Part shown: positions 54,643 to 64,000 of the stretch, piece after piece
Position numbering within the stretch: position 1 is the first letter of the stretch
Layout: every line of letters starts with the position of its first letter
Assembly (NCBI GenBank): GCA_932294295.1
Contig: OW028576.1
Span: 23,939,227-24,003,226 of the forward strand
Direction of reading: 5' to 3'
Length of the DNA stretch: 64,000 nt
Source of the DNA: Alitta virens
Taxonomy: Eukaryota > Annelida > Polychaeta > Phyllodocida > Nereididae
The notes under the pieces: model-generated
Databases searched by the model: none
What the model was told of the DNA's origin: nothing
The model's input: only the letters and a program-made list of their open reading frames with translations
Program-made: the position numbers and the translations under genes

Positions 54643-56063
54643 ATGAGTCAAGAAGTGTTAGAGGATGCCTATATAGGTTATTCCGAAGAATTAGCTATTT
54701 TCCAGAAACCTATCCAGAATGTTGGTATCAAGAATACCCATGTAACAACATTCTATCCTGTGAATGATTTTTCAACACAAGGAGTTATTCAGTTCCAAGT
54801 GAACAATAATAGTAGTAACTATTTAGATTTACGTAGAACAAGACTTAATATTACATGTAAAATAGTACGACAGAATGGGGGCAAGATCGAACCTGTCACT
54901 GTAGCAGGTAATAGATCGAAACGCTCTAAAGATACCGAAGACACAAGCACTGCCCCTAGCACTGCAGCTAGCACTACAGCTACAACAACTGATGCCGAGG
55001 CTTCTGTTGGTGTTGTTAACAATTTTATGCATTCAATGTTCAGGCGTGTTGACGTATCCCTGCAGAACAAAGTGTTAACACACTCTGATGAATCTTACCC
55101 CTACTTAGCTTATTTCAAGGCTTTACTACATACAAACAGTGAGCTGAAAGAAACAACATTACAGATGGGGATGTTTTACAAAGATACACCAGGGAAGTTA
55201 GGAGATCCTAATTGGCAGTTGGGTGATAACAAAGGGTTGAAACAACGATCCAGCTACTTTGCTAACTCACGTGAAGTTGATATGTCTGGACATCTGTATT
55301 GTGATGTTTTAGACATATACAAGTTTGTTCCTAATGGTGTGAGTTTAGGTATAACATTATGTCCTAGCACACCTGAGTTTTGCTTAATGGCTCCAGAGGT
55401 AACAGTAGTTACAAAGTACAGATTACTAGAGCTTCTCTGAGTGTTTCAATGATAGAAGTAATTCCTGAAATATTGGTTTCGCATGCAGAAATAATGATGA
55501 ATAAGCCTGCCATCTTCCCCTACATTAAAACAGAAGTAAAAAAATTTACACTGGGTAAGGGACACTTTTCATGTACAATTAATGATCCATTCACAGGCCG
55601 TGTACCGTGTGAGCTGGTTTGTGGTCTTGTTACTGATGTAGGTAACCATGGTACATTGTTCACCAATCCTTTCATGTTTGAGCACACATCACTCAACTTT
55701 ATTCAAGTCACGGTGGATGGTCATGATTTAGGCCAAGGTCCTATCATGCCAGTATATAAAAGCAAGCTCGAGGCAAGTTCATACATTGATGCATACAAAA
55801 CTCTTTGTGGTATAGAGTATGGTGACCATTTTAATCCTCTCAGTCGTGAGGAGTACATGCAAGGTTACACCTTCTATAGATTTGTTGCTGGCTCACAATG
55901 CGATTCTAATAATGATGATATACTCCCCTTGAAACGCTCAGGTAATTTACGCATTAGCTTAAGGTTTTCTAATGCTCTGCCCGAACCAACAACACTAATT
56001 GTGTTTGCAAAGTTCCCTGCCTCAGTTACGATTGATAAATATCGAGGTGTAACCGATATATAG
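54643..56063 (+). CDS. Polinton major capsid protein, split by one frameshift
   Basis: The first frame (ATG 54643 to stop 55440) carries the N-terminal jelly-roll region: VIQFQVNNNSSNYLDLRRTR, NNFMHSMFRRVDVSLQNK and SYPYLAYFKALL. The second (about 55401-56063) carries the C-terminal region: SYKVQITRASL, FTNPFMFEHTSLNF and GNLRISLRFSNALPEPTT. Together they have the length and order of a double jelly-roll capsid protein. The shift lies between about 55395 and 55425, with no long homopolymer there. It is either a mutation that kills the gene or a base error. A Ser/Thr/Ala-rich loop (54940-55000) is an added variable segment. Confidence 0.82.
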
Positions 56064-56085
56064 TTAGTTGATACAAAGTTGTTAC

Positions 56086-56781
56086 ATGTACAACATCATG
56101 ATGGAGCAAGAGAATATATGTTTAATACCTTTTAAACTCCCTCAAAATATATCAGTGCAAGGATCCACACAAGCAGGAAAAACAGAATTTGTCAAACGTT
56201 TACTCCTAAATTATAAGACTATGTTCACGCCTCAAGTTAATAAGATTATATATGTATATTCGGTATGGCAGGACAAATTTGATCATTTGGAAAACTCCTT
56301 GAATGATATAATAGAGTTTAGAAAAGATATACCATCAAAAGAGTATTTACCAGGCCTGTGGGAGGCAACCAGAGCCCCCAGTTTACTTGTTCTTGACGAC
56401 CAAATGAGCAATTTAAGTGACAGTCGCCAGGGTGCACATGTAGCTGAAATAGTGTGTGTTCTCAGTCATCATTGTCATGTGTCATGCATTATAACGCTAC
56501 AGGATATGTTTTATGAAAGTAAAGCTGCTCGATTAATCAGTAGAAACTCACACTGTATCTGTCTATTTTGTAACCATAGGAATGGCAGGCAGGTGTCAGC
56601 ATTAGCAAGCCAGGTTTTACCTGGTCAAACAAAATATTTTATGGATAGTTATGAACGTGCTACTAAGCGTAACTATGGTTATTTAATAATTGATTTATCA
56701 CCTAATGTTGATGACAGGTATAAATTGCGTTCTTATATCTTTCCAGGTGAGGAAACAGTTGTGTTTCTACCGCAGTCATGA
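56086..56781 (+). CDS. Polinton packaging ATPase (FtsK/HerA, A32-like)
   Basis: ATG at 56086, 56098 and 56101 are all possible; the last is nearest the conserved start. A Walker A motif (GSTQAGKTEF) is near residue 25 and a Walker B (SLLVLDDQM) near residue 100. A Thr/Gln sensor-like TLQDMF follows. The protein, about 230 residues, has the family length and pumps DNA into the capsid. Its TGA overlaps the next ATG by ATGA, a compact virus-like join. Confidence 0.85.
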   Translation: MYNIMMEQENICLIPFKLPQNISVQGSTQAGKTEFVKRLLLNYKTMFTPQVNKIIYVYSVWQDKFDHLENSLNDIIEFRKDIPSKEYLPGLWEATRAPSLLVLDDQMSNLSDSRQGAHVAEIVCVLSHHCHVSCIITLQDMFYESKAARLISRNSHCICLFCNHRNGRQVSALASQVLPGQTKYFMDSYERATKRNYGYLIIDLSPNVDDRYKLRSYIFPGEETVVFLPQS

Positions 56782-57098
56782 AAATGATTAAAGAAAACAT
56801 GATATTCTTAAAGGCTGTAGCATCACTTAACAAGGACCAAGTTAAAGCTCTGTTGTCACATGTAAACAAAGAACAGATCCTGGCAGTAGCAGAAATAGCT
56901 AGAAATATACTTACAGGTGTTGTAACACTTCCTCATAAGTATAAAAGATCCCTCAAGTTATACAAAAGCGTCATTAGAGAATTATCTAACAACGAGGTAA
57001 CACTTAACACTAAGAGATATTTAATACATAGTAAAGCTGAAGTTGTATCTCTATTGATAAAGAGCATACTGTCTAAACTAGTAAAGATGATAAACTAA
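56778..57098 (+). CDS. Small conserved Polinton protein
   Basis: The frame has 106 codons and overlaps the ATPase stop by four bases. The pattern NKEQILAVAEIARNILTGVV followed by a KYKRSLKLYKSVIREL helix resembles a short helical protein found after the ATPase in many Polintons and adintoviruses, sometimes likened to adenovirus pX-type proteins. Its role is unknown to me. Confidence 0.6.
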   Translation: MKMIKENMIFLKAVASLNKDQVKALLSHVNKEQILAVAEIARNILTGVVTLPHKYKRSLKLYKSVIRELSNNEVTLNTKRYLIHSKAEVVSLLIKSILSKLVKMIN

Positions 57099-57373
57099 CA
57101 CAACAGGCAGATAACACTACTGACATTAAGCCTGTTGACCCTGCAACAACAGCGCCTGATAATGATAAAGTTGTACATACATTAAGAACAAAGGATGACA
57201 TTGTTCTTAAAGAGAGCCATCACCCTCCTGGTCTTAAGCATGACGATATAGATATATTTATGAAAAGAATTGCTAAACAAAAATCTAGAAAGAATACAAA
57301 GCTGACAACACATGCAAAGCATAAGACCAGAAAGTCCAGACTTAAAGCAAACTGGATCAGTATTTCTAAATGA
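57088..57373 (+). CDS. Overlapping open frame, basic C-terminus
   Basis: A frame without an early ATG opens inside the end of the previous gene and runs about 95 codons to TGA 57371-57373. It starts DDKLTQQADNTTD and ends in a Lys/Arg-rich stretch (KHKTRKSRLKANW). Lack of a start codon suggests it is the shifted C-terminal half of the previous protein, reached by frameshift or separated by an indel. Confidence 0.4.
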
Positions 57374-57526
57374 TAGTGGTGCATTAGGTTTGACAGAACA
57401 ATGGATGGTTATTTAAGGACATAATCAGTAGTCCTAGGATACAGTTATATACGGGTGTGTGATGATAGTTACAACCGATATATGTGCACGCCATACATAT
57501 CAGCCTAATAATGATAGTTGAAGGAG
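57374..57526 (+). other. Short spacer before the PC4-like gene
   Basis: No feature apart from the promoter that follows. Confidence 0.5.
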
Positions 57527-57533
57527 TATAAAG
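57527..57533 (+). promoter_or_regulatory. TATA box of the PC4-like gene
   Basis: TATAAAG lies about 95 bp before ATG 57627. Confidence 0.5.
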
Positions 57534-57626
57534 ACTTAGCGAGTGCAAACATTTACACACTTGTTCCAAGAGTGCTACATCCTATTATCAGAGATTATCT
57601 CACAGACTGCTTACCTACTCAACACG

Positions 57627-58409
57627 ATGGCAACCTGCACACCAATTCGAAAATATTATAACCTGGGTGGCACTCAGGTGAAGGGCGTGTTTCTGTGGTT
57701 CAAGGAGATCAGCTCTAGGAAGTTCTTGACTCTCCAGAGATATAAAGGGAAGGTGTCTCTACACATCAGAGTTTACACAATCGACAACCAGGATTATTGT
57801 CTTATCCCCACAAAAAAAGGCGTAATGCTAGACAAGCAGCAATCACGGGATCTAATGGCAGCGATGCATAACCTGGCTACATTTATAGGAGTCGTAAGTA
57901 ATGTTATAATACTATCTATAATACGCCAGACTGTACATATTTACTGTATTAATACTGTCTATATAATAAGAGACTACACATGTGTATTTGTATTAATACT
58001 ATCTTTAATAAGAGACTGTACATATTGATTTGGAAGTAATATATGTCTCATTATCATGCAGGTTACACCAGGCAGTCAGACATCCCCCACAGACGATACT
58101 GCTGATGGATCCCTCGCAATTGACACCATGGTTGACGATGTAGAGTGGTGCATGGATGGTCGAGAGTTGTTTGCTGATCATTCTAATGTAGATGAGTACT
58201 CTCAGCACATTTTTAAGGTGCACGTTGGCAAGAACGTTCACTGCAGAGCCAAGAAAGCATCCAATACCATCGACATACGTCATAGTTTCTTCCTTAACAT
58301 GTCCACAACGTCTGAGCACCCAACGCAAAGAGGAATTAAACTAACTAAATATGAATTCACCAAACTTCTTGGGTTTCTTCCACAATTGGAGACAAAATGG
58401 AGCGGGTAA
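57627..58409 (+). CDS. Two-exon protein with PC4/SUB1-like domain(s)
   Basis: Exons 57627-57893 and 58062-58409 join in phase 0 (GTC|GTAAGT ... TCATGCAG|GTT), giving 204 residues. Exon 1 has FKEISSRKFLTLQRYKGK, HIRVYTIDN and PTKKGVMLDKQQSRDL, the order of the PC4 single-strand-DNA-binding fold: (F)xG, a strand with R, then PxxKGixLxxxqwxxL. Exon 2 has a weaker second copy (DIRHSFFLN, PTQRGIKLTKYEFTKLL). PC4 proteins bind single-stranded DNA and aid transcription or replication. A tandem PC4 protein beside capsid genes could serve element replication. The intron is unusual for such an element. Confidence 0.6.
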
Positions 58410-59050
58410 GCTGACTTAGCAGCTTGCTACACCACTCACACAACGCTCGATAACCTCCAGGCCTGCCACCACTGCACTCCTAAGCCCTTACCACCTAGAC
58501 CTCTGCATGCACGTTCTAACATCAGCACTGGAATGCAAGACCCTCAGCCCTCAACTTCAACAGCCGCAACGACTGATAGGGAACCCATGATTCCATTACT
58601 GTATCAACAGTATGGTTACAGATATCGGTTATTAAGACACAACTCCTAGTTATATAGACTACTAGTACATATTAATGTGTTTATAATCTACTGTTATGCC
58701 TCATTGAGGGGGCATTGAGCTATATAACCAATACTAATTATATATTGCTATGCTTATATTCTTCATATACTACTGCAATACTACCTTGATAGACTATTCA
58801 TATATTCTTGACATTATATCACTTTTACTACTATGTTACAACACTCTATATAATAAGATGTGTTCACAATGTTCAATTCACTATATTGCACCTATGTTAT
58901 CTTACCATGTACTCCTATACTTAATAAATATACTCGTCAGTACATTCTGTGTGTTATATCACTTCATTTCGCCAGTATGTTATGATCATACATATGCTCT
59001 ACATAATAGTAATACTAGTCATTATTATCAATCTGCATATATTACCCCCT
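58410..59050 (+). other. Spacer between the PC4-like and CARD-like genes
   Basis: AT-rich. Short frames rich in Tyr/Ile/Leu look like chance. No gene is supported. Confidence 0.45.
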
Positions 59051-59054
59051 CAGG

Positions 59055-59098
59055 GATTGCTCTCATTAAAGTAGATATATCTACTTTATGAGAGCAAT
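59055..59098. terminator. Strong hairpin (near-perfect palindrome)
   Basis: ATTGCTCTCATTAAAGTAGA is mirrored by TCTACTTTATGAGAGCAAT with one base missing in the right arm and almost no loop. The position between genes and just before a TATA box makes it a candidate boundary or regulatory structure; calling it a terminator is only a guess. Confidence 0.4.
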
Positions 59099-59119
59099 TA
59101 ATTTTATTACTTTCGCTGG

Positions 59120-59128
59120 TATATATAG
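59120..59128 (+). promoter_or_regulatory. TATA box of the CARD-like gene
   Basis: TATATATAG lies about 60 bp before ATG 59188 and about 20 bp after the hairpin. Confidence 0.5.
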
Positions 59129-59187
59129 AGGAGTGTGAACCATGCCTATATACAGATATCATCTTTAGTACTACTGCACTGCACACA

Positions 59188-59955
59188 ATGGAAGTATTGA
59201 GGGATTATGCTGATATATTGATCAACAAGATTAATACAAACGAGATATGTATAATACTACGTTGCGAAGGTTTACTTAAAGATTCTGATCTAATCGTTAT
59301 CAGATCTAAAAAAACAATTCGATAAGACGAAAACGCTGTTAAACACCTTGTATGCAGGGAAGAGCTACAAAGGTGCAGCATTATTTTTCAAGTATCTACA
59401 GCGAGAGTATGAGGCTGTTGCTAACACAATTCCTGAACTAATAGGAGGTAGCCGCACAAGTCTAGCCATTAATACAGCGATAACACTCAGCGTTATGTGC
59501 ACAGACGGCGATGTAACTATCCAGCTGACAGATAATCAGGTAAGTTAATATTATAAATGTGCACCCCCTACACATTCACGCATATATATGTACTATATTA
59601 ACAGAGTATTATATGCATTCTTTGTTATATAACAGTATTCTCGTTTGTTTAGGATGACATCCTTAAGGAAGAGTTGACAGTGTCATTACCGTTACAGCAA
59701 TTCGTGAACATGGTGTACTATATACACACTTTAGCGTTTGGAGAAATCGATACAACTGTACATTTGGGGAACTTTTTCTATCTGGTTAAAGAAGGATGTG
59801 CTACAGAGGTATGCAAGATCACAAAGAATACCACTAAGGATGAAAAAGTGACCTTAACTAATGAGAACATGAAGACTATTGATGTTTTGTTAGAACATGT
59901 TGAACATGTTGCGCCTGAGATGTCCCTTCTAACACCTTATTTTTGCTACATCTAG
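59188..59955 (+). CDS. CARD-like (death-fold) protein, two exons, frameshift at an A-run
   Basis: ATG 59188 opens a frame reading LRDYADILINKI...ILRCEGLLKDSDLIVI, which stops at 59325. The shifted frame reads TLYAGKSYKGAALFF and KYLQREYEAV to a CAG|GTAAGT donor at 59539. The second exon, 59653-59955, follows in phase 0 and ends at TAG. The switch falls at a run of seven A (59308-59314), so one extra A would explain it. Taken together the helices fit the CARD plan: L...L...G.L...D...I, then LL..L...F...L. CARDs join partners in innate immune and cell-death signalling. The 100-residue C-terminal part is unrecognised. A decoy or adaptor role is inference. Confidence 0.5.
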
Positions 59956-60804
59956 TTAATATCATGATAAAGAATAAGGCAAATCATTGTCTGCTCTTTT
60001 ATAACATTTAATATGTAGTAATACTACCATACATAGTATAAACAATGTGTATGTTGCATATAGTTATACACTGTAATAAAGATACATAATCATGTAATAA
60101 AACAATTTGGAATATTACTACAGTTTTAATAATCGTTATCTGTTCATGTCATAGTGTTAAAAGTATACATTACATATATATCAGAGTTGTTACAATAAGG
60201 CTGCTGTCTGCACCCAGTTCACAATAATGCTACACAATATAATCATGTAGTAACAGTGCATAACACATTACTACAGTCATGTCATACTACTAATAGTAAT
60301 ATATTACATAGTATAAGCATTTAAGTAACGCAGCTGTCTGCACAATAATTCTTCACAGCATAATCATGTAATAAAACAGTTGGTAACACATTACTACATT
60401 CGCGATACAAATAGTACACATATCTGTCAGAGAAAGTTAATAGTAAACATGATACAGTTAAGCTTATGATCACACAATAGTAACGTGTTTACATACATTC
60501 ATAGATGATCTCTCACAATATTTAAGCATGATTACATACATTCATAAGCTACAGATATCAGTGGATGGTAATATAACAGTTGAACAATACATATATATCG
60601 CCATTACATACTAATATAAAGTGATTGTAAGCAATATTTATAACTTTAATCAAGAACTATGCGCCCCTGTTCAAGAGTGGTGTAATACTTCGAGGCTTAA
60701 TAATGTCAATCATTGCAAGCTGCATACACGTAATCATCAGTATAGCTAGCAAATACATTGGTCATGTTAAATGACCACAGCGATCGTAACAGGGTGGTAC
60801 ATGT
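59956..60804. other. AT-rich spacer with dispersed repeats
   Basis: The phrase ATAATCATGTARTAA...TTACTACA occurs three times (about 60085, 60238 and 60358) with drift, together with CTGCTGTCTGCACMC-type words (60197 and 60322). No gene is seen. It separates the plus-strand from the minus-strand genes. Confidence 0.5.
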
Positions 60805-62026
60805 CTAAACAGGTGTAAACTTGCCACTGTAACCTCGAAATTTGGTCTTGTACAGTGAAGGTGATTCATCGTCCGAGGTGTTTGTGTACGACAGCTTTAC
60901 CTTCACATCGGTCATGGATCCATTGGTCGTTGTTTTGGGTGTTTTGCTCAAGAGACAATCATCACAAGTGGCGGCTGTACCTTGAAGAGTGCCAATGGCT
61001 GAAGATGTGCTGGCGGTGGTGGCATTCATGGGGCAAACAGCGCGGGCGACATTCACGGGGCAAACAGCTCCATCGATAGGGGTCAAGTCGTCGCATGTAC
61101 TATAAGAGAAGAGTGTACATCATATATAGATAGTAACAATATAGCAATAAGCTCATCAGTAGTGCAAATAACATGTACAGTATACAGGGGTATAAGCCAT
61201 AGATAAAGTACTACAATTGTATACCTTGTGCTGTCAGATGTAGTACTACTACCACGGCGTAATCTGTTGTGTGCCCCTGCAAGGGTATGACGGGCCATGC
61301 TGACCACCCCCATTAGTACAGCTGTACCAGTCGCAGGATCCCTCTGAAAGGATGGATAAACGTTAATAAGTACTGTAGCAACAGAAGGAGTTGATTGATC
61401 ACATACTTAGCAATAGTGTAGCATAGAATGACTCAGTCTTACAGATGGAACATGCTTAGCAAGTAGTATAGCATAGAATGACAGTAGTACAGACTTATAG
61501 ATATATAATAGATTACGAGAGTACAATCATGAGGTGTACAGATACAGATATATGTAATAATAACGTACCTTATATATCCAAATACCGACACCGGTTGATA
61601 CAATCAGTAATAACACTGCAGCGACTGTAGATACAATAACTGCAGCTGTGTTAGGATGGTTAATCACTCTATTGTGTTGTCCGCGTGCGATCCAAGGTTA
61701 AATGCGCCTAGACCCTGATTCTGCATATCCTTGTTAATTGACCGTTTGCATACAACCTGGGCAGATACATCGTGTGTAGGCGGTGTGCGTGAATGGCAAT
61801 AAAGAGTTCCCGTCATATCAACAAAAGAGAGCATGCTATATTCCATCGCTGAGAATTCTTCAATTGGCACTTGATCCAGAGATGGTGATTTTGTGCAGTC
61901 TGCCCTGATACTCTTACCATCGTTTACTACCTTACATAAGCACAGGCGGTTCGCACATATGTACCTGTAGCCATCACACAATGTCAATGAGGCTAGGGCT
62001 AGTAGATAAAACATAAATCGCTGCAT
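60805..62026 (-). CDS. Signal-peptide, single-TM protein A (three exons, one frameshift)
   Basis: Minus-strand exons are 62026-61569, 61343-61225 and 61099-60805, joined in phase 0 and 2. The start has a signal peptide (MQRFMFYLLALASLTLC) and a Cys-containing ectodomain (CANRLCLCKVV; CKRS). The TM segment (AAVIVSTVAAVLLLIVSTGV) lies at the end of exon 1 but in another frame. A one-base shift between about 61680 and 61725 is therefore needed. The tail is about 140 residues, Ser/Thr-rich, with CDDCLL. I do not recognise the family. It resembles protein B at 63.1-63.7 kb in plan. Confidence 0.55.
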
Positions 62027-62880
62027 ATTTCCTGTGTTACTCCTTGAACTGTTTAGAACAAACTGAGCAGAAGTTCTAGACTGTGAGGAGGTTCATTATG
62101 TAATTACCCCCCTCTGCAATTTTATTATATAATTAGCAACCCCCTTTGACTCCTTAACAGAGGTGTCAACAATATTAGGTAATTAACAGGGTGGTGTCAA
62201 CTATTTGGGGTAACGCTAGGAGCTGTAAACACGGAGATGCTAACTGTTTAAACAGTACAACTATGGGGGTGCATTGTTCATGAACAATAGCTAGCTATAT
62301 TCCATAGAATACCATGTGTAGGATTATGCTGAGAATAATATGCTATCAATTACCTATGATGCTGCTTATGTGTTATTAGTATATATCATGGATATATACA
62401 TATCTCAGATATTGACAAGTAGATTACTATTATGCGTTCTGTTGTACAATGTATGATATACGTTCACACATACTGTATATATCAATGTATGATACATTGA
62501 CATGTACTGAGATAATATATACGTATATGAGTGTGACATGCTTCTATGTGTTAGAATTGAGGTGTCATAATGATGAGCAGTGGATAATATAACATAACAC
62601 TCTAACTGCAGGGTTATTATAATAACTGAATCTGACCAGTACAATGTACTATACACTGTAGAAGTAGTGATTGTTAAATGCACATGTCTGAGATATATGA
62701 TAATAGTATAATGAACATACAACACAAGTGTCATTGTGGTCAAAATAACTTTATATACTTATGTATAGCAATATATGCAATGAGACATTACACACATAGA
62801 CATGTGAGTGTATGAATAACAGGTATAGCATCTATACATTGTGTACAGTATAACATAGCCCCCCCCCCCAATAAAATGTG

Positions 62881-62922
<42 letters not shown>

Positions 62923-63088
62923 TATTGAGCAGATATATTCATGTATAATGTACAGTATAATAATAGTAATCGGATATCTGTTAAAAGTTATATATGAATC
63001 ATTATATAAAGTGTGCAAATCAGTTTGTACGGACACTATCGAGTATTACGATTATATATAAGTATTGTATATGTATACATAATGTATG
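62027..63088. other. AT-rich spacer with (TA)n
   Basis: Includes a (TA) run at about 62882-62925 preceded by a run of C at about 62860. Upstream of gene A are two A/T-rich blocks. No gene is supported; small minus-strand frames here are repeat-driven. Confidence 0.5.
62882..62925. repeat. (TA)n microsatellite
   Basis: A simple TA dinucleotide run of roughly 40 bp. Confidence 0.9.
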
Positions 63089-63724
63089 CTACACTAATGC
63101 TTCTTGTGAGACTGTCATAGCTGTATCTAATTGGATCCTCAGTCTTGCGCTCCTGAGACGTCGTTCCAGTGCAGCTATTATTATAACAACCTGTAATGAA
63201 GTGAACTGATTTTAAGCGTTAATATGAGATGCGGTTACACAGTAATCATATGAACTAAATAGCATGTATACGTACCTTGAGCATAATGTATATCAAGACA
63301 ATGCATGACACACTAAGCTGGAAGATGTTAACTGCGTTTATGGTCTTACTAGACCAGTAATATGTGTCACTAGGTCGACTAGGTTCAGCGCTAGAGGAGT
63401 ATACTATTGTGTTGTAAACATTCCTCGTAAACATCGCAATCTCTGAAACGCTCTGTGCACTTGCGTGAACAATCTGTATGGTACTCGTAGCACCTGTAGA
63501 TACCTCTGAAAACATAATAATAGTATTGATTAAGGATGTATAGGATATATAATAATAATGTGTGCAATATATCTATGTTACTCACCTGAAGCTTGAATGA
63601 GCAGTCCATCATCAAATGTTGTGCATGTACATACACCAAAATGATCCAAAGGCTTATAAGATCCACACAGTATATTACCACTAATGATAAGTGGTATGTA
63701 GAGAGTTACAGCATAGAACAGCAT
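63089..63724 (-). CDS. Signal-peptide, single-TM protein B (three exons)
   Basis: Minus-strand exons 63724-63586, 63505-63276 and 63190-63089 join in phase 1 and 0, 471 nt in all, 156 residues and stop. The start is a signal peptide (MLFYAVTLYIPLIISG) followed by three cysteines (CGSYKP, VCTCTTFDDG). The ectodomain is Ser/Thr-rich. A TM segment spans the exon join (FQLSVSCIVLIYIMLK then VVIIIAAL), followed by a short basic tail (ERRLRSARLR). It is small, intact and unrecognised. Its plan (signal, short Cys motif, TM, tail) matches protein A, so they may be paralogues or a pair. Confidence 0.6.
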
Positions 63725-64000
63725 TCTAAATGTTGTAAACTTAAACTAATGCTTACATTAACCTCGGTAAGCGTTCACTAGTGTGTCACGTGTCTAAGGT
63801 TAACATATAGAACATTACACAGTATGGTTTAGCAAGGTCATGTTCTAAAACTTTTCAGCACATTGCAACTAGTATTAGCAGATACTTGTATACATATGGT
63901 AACATGTTAGCTGTGAGGCTTAGTAATATATCAATAACCATAAGGTAATGTATTGTATGTATCCCTACCTATAACACGCTTGTCAAACACTTTTCTGAAT
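63725..64000. other. Right edge, no gene recognised
   Basis: Probably the promoter region of protein B on the minus strand. No TATA box is obvious. Confidence 0.4.

Larger units (their letters stand above)
50930..64000. mobile_element. Polinton/Maverick (adintovirus-like) element, right side beyond the window
   Basis: The block has a retrovirus-like integrase, penton, major capsid and packaging ATPase in the usual compact order on the plus strand. This combination defines Polintons/Mavericks. The left end is placed only roughly, after the last LINE codon. I found neither terminal inverted repeats nor a 6-bp target duplication, and no protein-primed DNA polymerase B or adenovirus-type protease, which should lie to the right if the element is whole. 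The genes from 57.6 kb on are assigned to the element by position only. Frameshifts in several genes suggest a decaying copy or assembly errors. Confidence 0.78.

Noticed and set aside
1..64000. CRISPR array, operon or bacterial-type gene sets
   Set aside because: No spaced identical repeats with unique spacers, and genes are spliced; the DNA is eukaryotic.

Overview
The window reads as nuclear DNA of an intron-rich, AT-rich marine-type invertebrate (metazoan). The evidence is spliced genes for an ankyrin/Mab-21-type nucleotidyltransferase, ionotropic glutamate receptor (iGluR) exons and a Notch-ligand-like (MNNL/DSL) membrane protein, plus transposons of animal type (Ty3/Gypsy, Harbinger, LINE, Polinton/Maverick, many MITEs). 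I cannot name the species; an early-branching animal is possible but not shown. All splice calls are manual: consensus GT/AG plus matching phase on both sides.

Layout. 0.4-19.1 kb, plus strand: one gene of at least five exons (1002 codons visible, phases consistent throughout) carrying ankyrin-like repeats followed by a cGAS-like/Mab-21 nucleotidyltransferase with all three expected acidic residues. Its introns and exons hold a Harbinger relic (about 1.4-2.3 kb) and a 10.5-kb Ty3/Gypsy element (4664-15182) that sits inside a coding exon with 307-bp LTRs that read identical, so the break looks very recent. The Gypsy element carries gag, protease, RT/RNase H/integrase and, unusually, downstream frames for a two-C2H2-finger protein and a coiled-coil protein.

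19-27 kb: a last exon of an iGluR on the minus strand, a LINE remnant, several MITE/fold-back copies, and a six-exon iGluR ligand-binding/channel region on the plus strand with a frameshift in the pore exon. 27.5-34.6 kb: a minus-strand, multi-copy-type gene with a cysteine-rich C-terminus, split by a 3.85-kb element with terminal inverted repeats that itself contains 255-bp tandem repeats. 35-47 kb, minus strand: a seven-exon gene for a short MNNL/DSL-like single-pass receptor with a tyrosine-motif (ITAM-like) tail, and a decayed duplicate of its tail exons at 35 kb. 47.7-50.9 kb: decayed LINE(s) with PHD and CCHC fingers.

51-64 kb: a Polinton/Maverick (adintovirus-like) element with integrase, penton-like minor capsid, basic protein, major capsid, packaging ATPase and a small conserved protein in compact order. 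To its right are spliced genes not usual for such elements: a protein with PC4-like domains, a CARD-like protein, and two small signal-peptide/one-TM proteins on the opposite strand. No DNA polymerase B or protease is visible, and no right terminus, so the element probably runs past the window edge. Several of its genes carry single frameshifts, meaning decay or assembly error.
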